Of a stretch of DNA of 64,000 bases, positions 60,857 through 64,000 are shown piece after piece. A program made the position numbers and the translations under genes. The notes beneath the pieces were generated by a model. The model did not search any database and had not been told where the DNA came from. It saw nothing but the letters and a program-made list of their open reading frames with translations. The DNA is from Ruminococcus sp. XPD3002 (GTDB lineage Bacteria; Bacillota; Clostridia; Oscillospirales; Ruminococcaceae). Position 1 is the stretch's first letter. Every line of letters begins with the position of its first letter. The stretch lies in NCBI GenBank assembly GCA_900119535.1, contig FPJT01000012.1, positions 1-64,000 on the forward strand, written 5' to 3'.

Positions 60857-61618
60857 ATGGAACTTAAATTAGGCGACGTACAAACCACTGCTCTTATTCC
60901 GCTTTCTATCAAGGCAAACGAGACAATGCGCAAAAATGCGAGGATCAAAGATAAAAAAGCGGTAGAGATCATTAAAGCGCTGAATATCGATACTGCACAG
61001 TATGATAAGTTCATGTCTCACGAAGGAGTTATTGCAAGAACTATCATGCTTGACCGACAGTTAAAGGGCATCATCAAAAATGCACCTGATACGGTTATAG
61101 TCAATGTTGGCGCAGGCTTCGATGACCGTTTTTCCAGGGTGGATAACGGCAGGATCATTTGGTTCGATCTTGACTTGCCTGATTCCATAGCCGCAAGAAG
61201 AAAGGCTTTCCCCGAACGTGAACGTGTGACAATGCTCGCAGGAAGTGCTCTTGAAGAAGATTGGTGCGGACAGGTTAAGGACGCTCTTACCGGCAGAAAA
61301 GCAAAGCCTGTATTTATAGCCGAAGGATTGTTTATGTACCTGACACTTGATCAGATACGCACATTTCTTGAAGTGCTGAAAAGCAATTTCCCCGGCGGCG
61401 GTATTCTCATCGCCGAACAGAACGGCAAGTTCATGCAGAAGAGTGAAAAGCACCACGATACAGTAAAAAATACAAATGCACATTTCATGTCCGGAACGGA
61501 CTCAGCACAGGAGATCGCCAATCTGACAGACGGTATACAGCTTGTGGAAGAACACAGCTTCAATGAAGAAATACAGCATACGTGCAAAGCTCTTTGCACT
61601 GCTGCTGCCGAAAGTTAA
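60857..61618 (+). CDS. SAM-dependent methyltransferase (TcmP/PPM1-like, COG3315)
   Basis: 253 residues. Motif I VNVGAGFDDRF, WFDLDLPD, and FIAEGLFMYL are characteristic of the O-methyltransferase group related to leucine carboxyl methyltransferase and TcmP. It probably methylates a carboxyl or hydroxyl group of a small molecule; as part of the ECF cluster the target may be the imported compound or a derivative. Ribosome site AGGAGG. Its stop overlaps a 36-codon frame. Confidence 0.82.
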   Translation: MELKLGDVQTTALIPLSIKANETMRKNARIKDKKAVEIIKALNIDTAQYDKFMSHEGVIARTIMLDRQLKGIIKNAPDTVIVNVGAGFDDRFSRVDNGRIIWFDLDLPDSIAARRKAFPERERVTMLAGSALEEDWCGQVKDALTGRKAKPVFIAEGLFMYLTLDQIRTFLEVLKSNFPGGGILIAEQNGKFMQKSEKHHDTVKNTNAHFMSGTDSAQEIANLTDGIQLVEEHSFNEEIQHTCKALCTAAAES

Positions 61619-61728
61619 TGATCGTTGGGCAACTTTCAGATGGTAAAAGGATAACATTTGTTTTACCGTGCGGAGAAACAATTTCGGATACTCCGCAAAA
61701 GGTTATGGAGCGCGGAATAATGCATTAA
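61618..61728 (+). CDS. Possible 36-residue protein coupled to the methyltransferase
   Basis: Begins at the TAATG overlap with the methyltransferase stop and ends eight bases before the ribosome site of the next gene. The product (MIVGQLSDGKR, FVLPCGETISDTP) has a plausible composition but no recognised family. It could be a small gene or the remnant of a larger one. Confidence 0.4.
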   Translation: MIVGQLSDGKRITFVLPCGETISDTPQKVMERGIMH

Positions 61729-61742
61729 GGAGGTGACATAAT

Positions 61743-62243
61743 ATGCTTTTGACAATTTTTCTTGCGATCGTATTTTGTGCTGCGATCTCACTGATGCTGC
61801 TTTCTGCGGTGGCATTTATTCAGGATACCCGTTTCTTTTCATCTGCACCAAAGGAGGCTCAGGCTGTTCTGAAACCAAGAGAGAACGAATTATTCTACGG
61901 AGCGAGGATCATCGGATGGACACTGATGCTCTTTAGTGTGCTGATGATATTGGGAGTCGGTGTGATCTCGATTTGGGACGGGTTCCGAAGCGGCTATACA
62001 TTCCGTCAGTTTTTCCTGCGTTTCGTATCTGTTTTCACCATTTACAAGCTCTATGACATGACATGCTTTGACTGGTTCCTGCTTTGCAGATCAGGCTTCT
62101 TCCAGTATTATTTCCCGGAAGTGGGACCTGTTTACAACGGAAGAAAATACGGCTATAATATCAAAAGTCAGCTGCTCAAACTGTTTGTCATTTTCCCCGC
62201 AGCGTCTGCACTTGCAGCATGGATCTGCACACTGTTTCAGTGA
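61743..62243 (+). CDS. Uncharacterised four-helix membrane protein, paralogue of 26362-26850
   Basis: 166 residues with four hydrophobic segments (about 4-26, 56-78, 88-105, 140-162). It has the aspartate-tryptophan motif CFDWFL and a last helix ending WICTLFQ, as in the paralogue 35 kb away. Strong ribosome site AAGGAGGTGAC. Last gene of the TetR/ECF cluster. Confidence 0.7.
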   Translation: MLLTIFLAIVFCAAISLMLLSAVAFIQDTRFFSSAPKEAQAVLKPRENELFYGARIIGWTLMLFSVLMILGVGVISIWDGFRSGYTFRQFFLRFVSVFTIYKLYDMTCFDWFLLCRSGFFQYYFPEVGPVYNGRKYGYNIKSQLLKLFVIFPAASALAAWICTLFQ

Positions 62244-62274
62244 TCTTGCAGAATAAAAAAATGTGCCTATACAT

Positions 62275-62347
62275 AATTACAGCCTTACAGTTCATCTGTC
62301 ACAGAAAAAGCGGCAGAATTGGTTTAACGAACTATAAGGCTGTAATT
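62275..62347. repeat. 73-bp inverted-repeat element
   Basis: 19-base arms with one mismatch (AATTACAGCCTTACAGTTC at 62275-62293 against 62329-62347) around a 35-base centre. No U-run follows closely. It may be a terminator-like hairpin for the ECF cluster or a small mobile palindrome. Confidence 0.65.
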
Positions 62348-62382
62348 CTTATTGTAGACAAAAAAGACATGTTGGATCTCAG

Positions 62383-62419
62383 CAAAAAACAAATGAGCCT
62401 CCTGGGGTAGGAAGCTCAT
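62383..62419 (-). terminator. Candidate terminator downstream of the histidine kinase
   Basis: ATGAGCTTCC/GGAGGCTCAT stem followed on the minus strand by TTGTTTTTT. It lies about 165 bases past the kinase stop; the A+T-rich stretch between shows no gene. Confidence 0.55.
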
Positions 62420-62583
62420 CTGCCATGATATAGGGATTATTGGGGATTTAAATAATTTAATGTTGGGGTAAACATTAAACTACCATGAAAATCAGCTTCG
62501 GGATATTTCCCTCAGCATATTTATTATAATCTAACTTTGTGTAATTTGTGTGATAAAACAAAAAAATATTTGTGTAGAAAAAA

Positions 62584-64000
62584 TCAACTGTTTTTACTTT
62601 CAATTTGTGCATCCTGCACATCTTTTCCGGCTATCATAAACCAGAAAGTAGAACCTTCCCCGAGTTTGCTTCTTACTCCGTAGTCATAGTTATGGAGCTT
62701 GAGCACAGCCTTTACTATGGAAAGACCGAGACCTGTTCCCACAACTTCGCGCTTGTGGTTTTCGGAACGGTAGTACTTGTCAAAGATGAGCTTTATCTTG
62801 TCCTCTTCGATACCTTTTCCCGTATCAGATACCTCGATAACAACGCCTTCGGGTTTGTTTATCTGTCGGACAAAGACCTGTTTATCGTCGCCTGTATAGT
62901 TGATAGCGTTATTGATAAGGTTGTAGATAACCTGTTCGATCTTTACCACATCACATTTGACTGTACGTTCTTCATCAGGTGTGAAGTGGATATTGTAGCC
63001 CATTTTCTCGGATATACCCTTGAAGCGGTCGATGATCTCATTCAGCTTGCTTCCGATGAGGAAGGTCGACGGGTGGAGAGTTTCCTTACCGCTTTCGAGC
63101 TTTGAAAGGTCGAGAATATCGTTTACCATAAGTGACAGGCGGTCGGTCTCGTTTATGATTATTTCAAGGTGTTCGTTTCTCTTTACCGGGTTATCTCCTG
63201 AAAGGTCGCGTATCATTTCAGCGTAGGCTTTGAGCATAGTCAGGGGAGTACGCAGGTCGTGGGAAACGTTGGCGATGAGGTCGCGTTGCATAGTGTCAAC
63301 ACGGGAAAGTTCCTTTTCGGCGTAGGTAAGGGTATCTGCGAGCTTTTTTGCTTCAAGGTAACCTCGTCCGTCGAACTTTGTATTGAAATCGCCTTTAGCG
63401 AGATTCTCAGCGGAAGTAGTTATCCTGTCGATAGGAAGTGAGATACGGTTGGACATCAGGAGTGAAATGATAAATGCGAAGATAATGAGTATCGCAGTTA
63501 TTATCATCAGCTGTCTTTTTATGATGTTCACAGTAGAACCTACGGGCACGAGTGTAGTGTTTATCAGCAGATAGCCGTCGGGACGGTCCGAAGAGCCCTT
63601 CAGTGTTGTACCGAAAAGCACCATGTTGGAGCGGTTGCGCGGATTCACGTCCTTGCGCCAGATAGGTTCGCCGTTATTATCGTCAATTTTCTTTGTATAG
63701 ATAAAGGTACTGTTATTTGGACCGTGTATAAGGCAGTCTCCCGAGTGCTCCGCCCAGTAGCGGGTACGGTTGTACTTGTCCACGATAGAGACACAAAGGT
63801 CATTTTCGTAAGCGAGCGTCTCTAATTTTTTGTTCATGACGGCAATGTCATCATTTTCATATGAATAGATGATCTGCTCTGCGATAGAGTCAACGTCATG
63901 GACTTTGCTCTGTTCATAAAATCTTTCCAGAAAAAGTATCTGAAATGTCCAGAGAAGTACGAATACAATGATAGTGAAAGCAATAAAATAAAGCCAGATG
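62584..64000 (-). CDS. Sensor histidine kinase, PhoR-like, N-terminus beyond the window
   Basis: At least 472 residues; the frame is open to the right edge, where it reads IWLYFIAFTIIVFVLLW, the first membrane helix. An extracellular sensor region of about 135 residues is followed by a second helix (MIITAILIIFAFIISLL), HAMP linker, HisKA with NVSHDLRTPLTML (phospho-His), and an ATPase domain with NLINNAINYTGDD and GTGLGLSIVKAVL. An internal Met at 63837 is not the true start, because the first helix lies upstream of it. The response regulator gene probably lies just beyond the edge. Confidence 0.88.
   Translation of the reverse strand, partial: IWLYFIAFTIIVFVLLWTFQILFLERFYEQSKVHDVDSIAEQIIYSYENDDIAVMNKKLETLAYENDLCVSIVDKYNRTRYWAEHSGDCLIHGPNNSTFIYTKKIDDNNGEPIWRKDVNPRNRSNMVLFGTTLKGSSDRPDGYLLINTTLVPVGSTVNIIKRQLMIITAILIIFAFIISLLMSNRISLPIDRITTSAENLAKGDFNTKFDGRGYLEAKKLADTLTYAEKELSRVDTMQRDLIANVSHDLRTPLTMLKAYAEMIRDLSGDNPVKRNEHLEIIINETDRLSLMVNDILDLSKLESGKETLHPSTFLIGSKLNEIIDRFKGISEKMGYNIHFTPDEERTVKCDVVKIEQVIYNLINNAINYTGDDKQVFVRQINKPEGVVIEVSDTGKGIEEDKIKLIFDKYYRSENHKREVVGTGLGLSIVKAVLKLHNYDYGVRSKLGEGSTFWFMIAGKDVQDAQIESKNS

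Overview
The window looks like a chromosome segment of a fibre-degrading gut or rumen Ruminococcus (Oscillospiraceae), low to mid G+C. Three secreted proteins carry dockerin modules (a serpin, a giant leucine-rich-repeat/transglutaminase-like protein and a small beta-rich protein), which is the hallmark of cellulosome-forming ruminococci. A sortase cassette, an oligosaccharide-type GH3 enzyme, Feo iron uptake, a SigK-type sigma factor and Clostridia-style promoters (TTGACA, 17 bp, TATAAT) agree with this. Species cannot be fixed from sequence reading alone. No prophage, conjugative element or CRISPR array was seen. Mobile DNA is limited to an IS3-family end at the left edge and one 161-bp MITE.

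Layout. 1-8.7 kb: end of an IS3 element, a periplasmic-binding-protein-like diguanylate cyclase, queF-queC, an EAL phosphodiesterase, and an ABC transporter plus histidine kinase operon. 8.8-10.6 kb: queD-queE-folE behind a preQ1-I-like riboswitch and terminator; with queC-queF these make preQ1 from GTP. 10.7-15 kb: dockerin-serpin, then a three-gene sortase cassette. 15-20 kb: aquaporin, tRNA-Pro, a radical SAM protein and a three-gene ABC-2 exporter. 20-29.8 kb: LRR/transglutaminase/double-dockerin protein, M50-like protein, SUKH protein, an intergenic cluster of six hairpins, an orphan membrane protein, the feo operon and tRNA-Leu. 29.9-35.5 kb: a SpoIID/peptidoglycan-binding operon and a GH3 enzyme with an inserted domain. 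35.5-42.9 kb: a riboflavin operon behind an FMN riboswitch (ribD-ribE-lipoprotein-ribBA-membrane protein-ribH-HAD phosphatase-lipoprotein peptidase). 43-50.4 kb: MITE, a HTH-LicC-LicA fusion, a flavin-type oxidase-fold protein, an ECF sigma/anti-sigma pair, a candidate small RNA, a dockerin protein and a cell-wall-binding-repeat protein. 50.6-55.3 kb: tRNA-Gln, pyrE, a zinc-ribbon protein, sigK, ligA and an Spx/ArsC-like protein. 55.4-62.2 kb: a TetR-controlled ECF importer cluster (MptD-type S, T, double ATPase fused to a broken ABC exporter, methyltransferase). 62.6 kb to the right edge: a histidine kinase running off the window.

Most unusual points: a hairpin-pair leader recurring at two unrelated loci (about 26.1 and 52.0 kb), one of them inside an array of six hairpins; a terminator-promoter module duplicated at 3.8 and 47.6 kb, the second copy driving a self-contained hairpin-rich RNA gene; a sortase next to a substrate with a non-canonical IENTG sorting motif; a cell-wall-binding protein whose transglutaminase-like domain has proline in place of the catalytic cysteine; a HAD enzyme translationally linked to ribH that may be the missing riboflavin-pathway phosphatase; and an ECF/exporter/methyltransferase cluster in which the exporter has lost a transmembrane segment and its reading frame.
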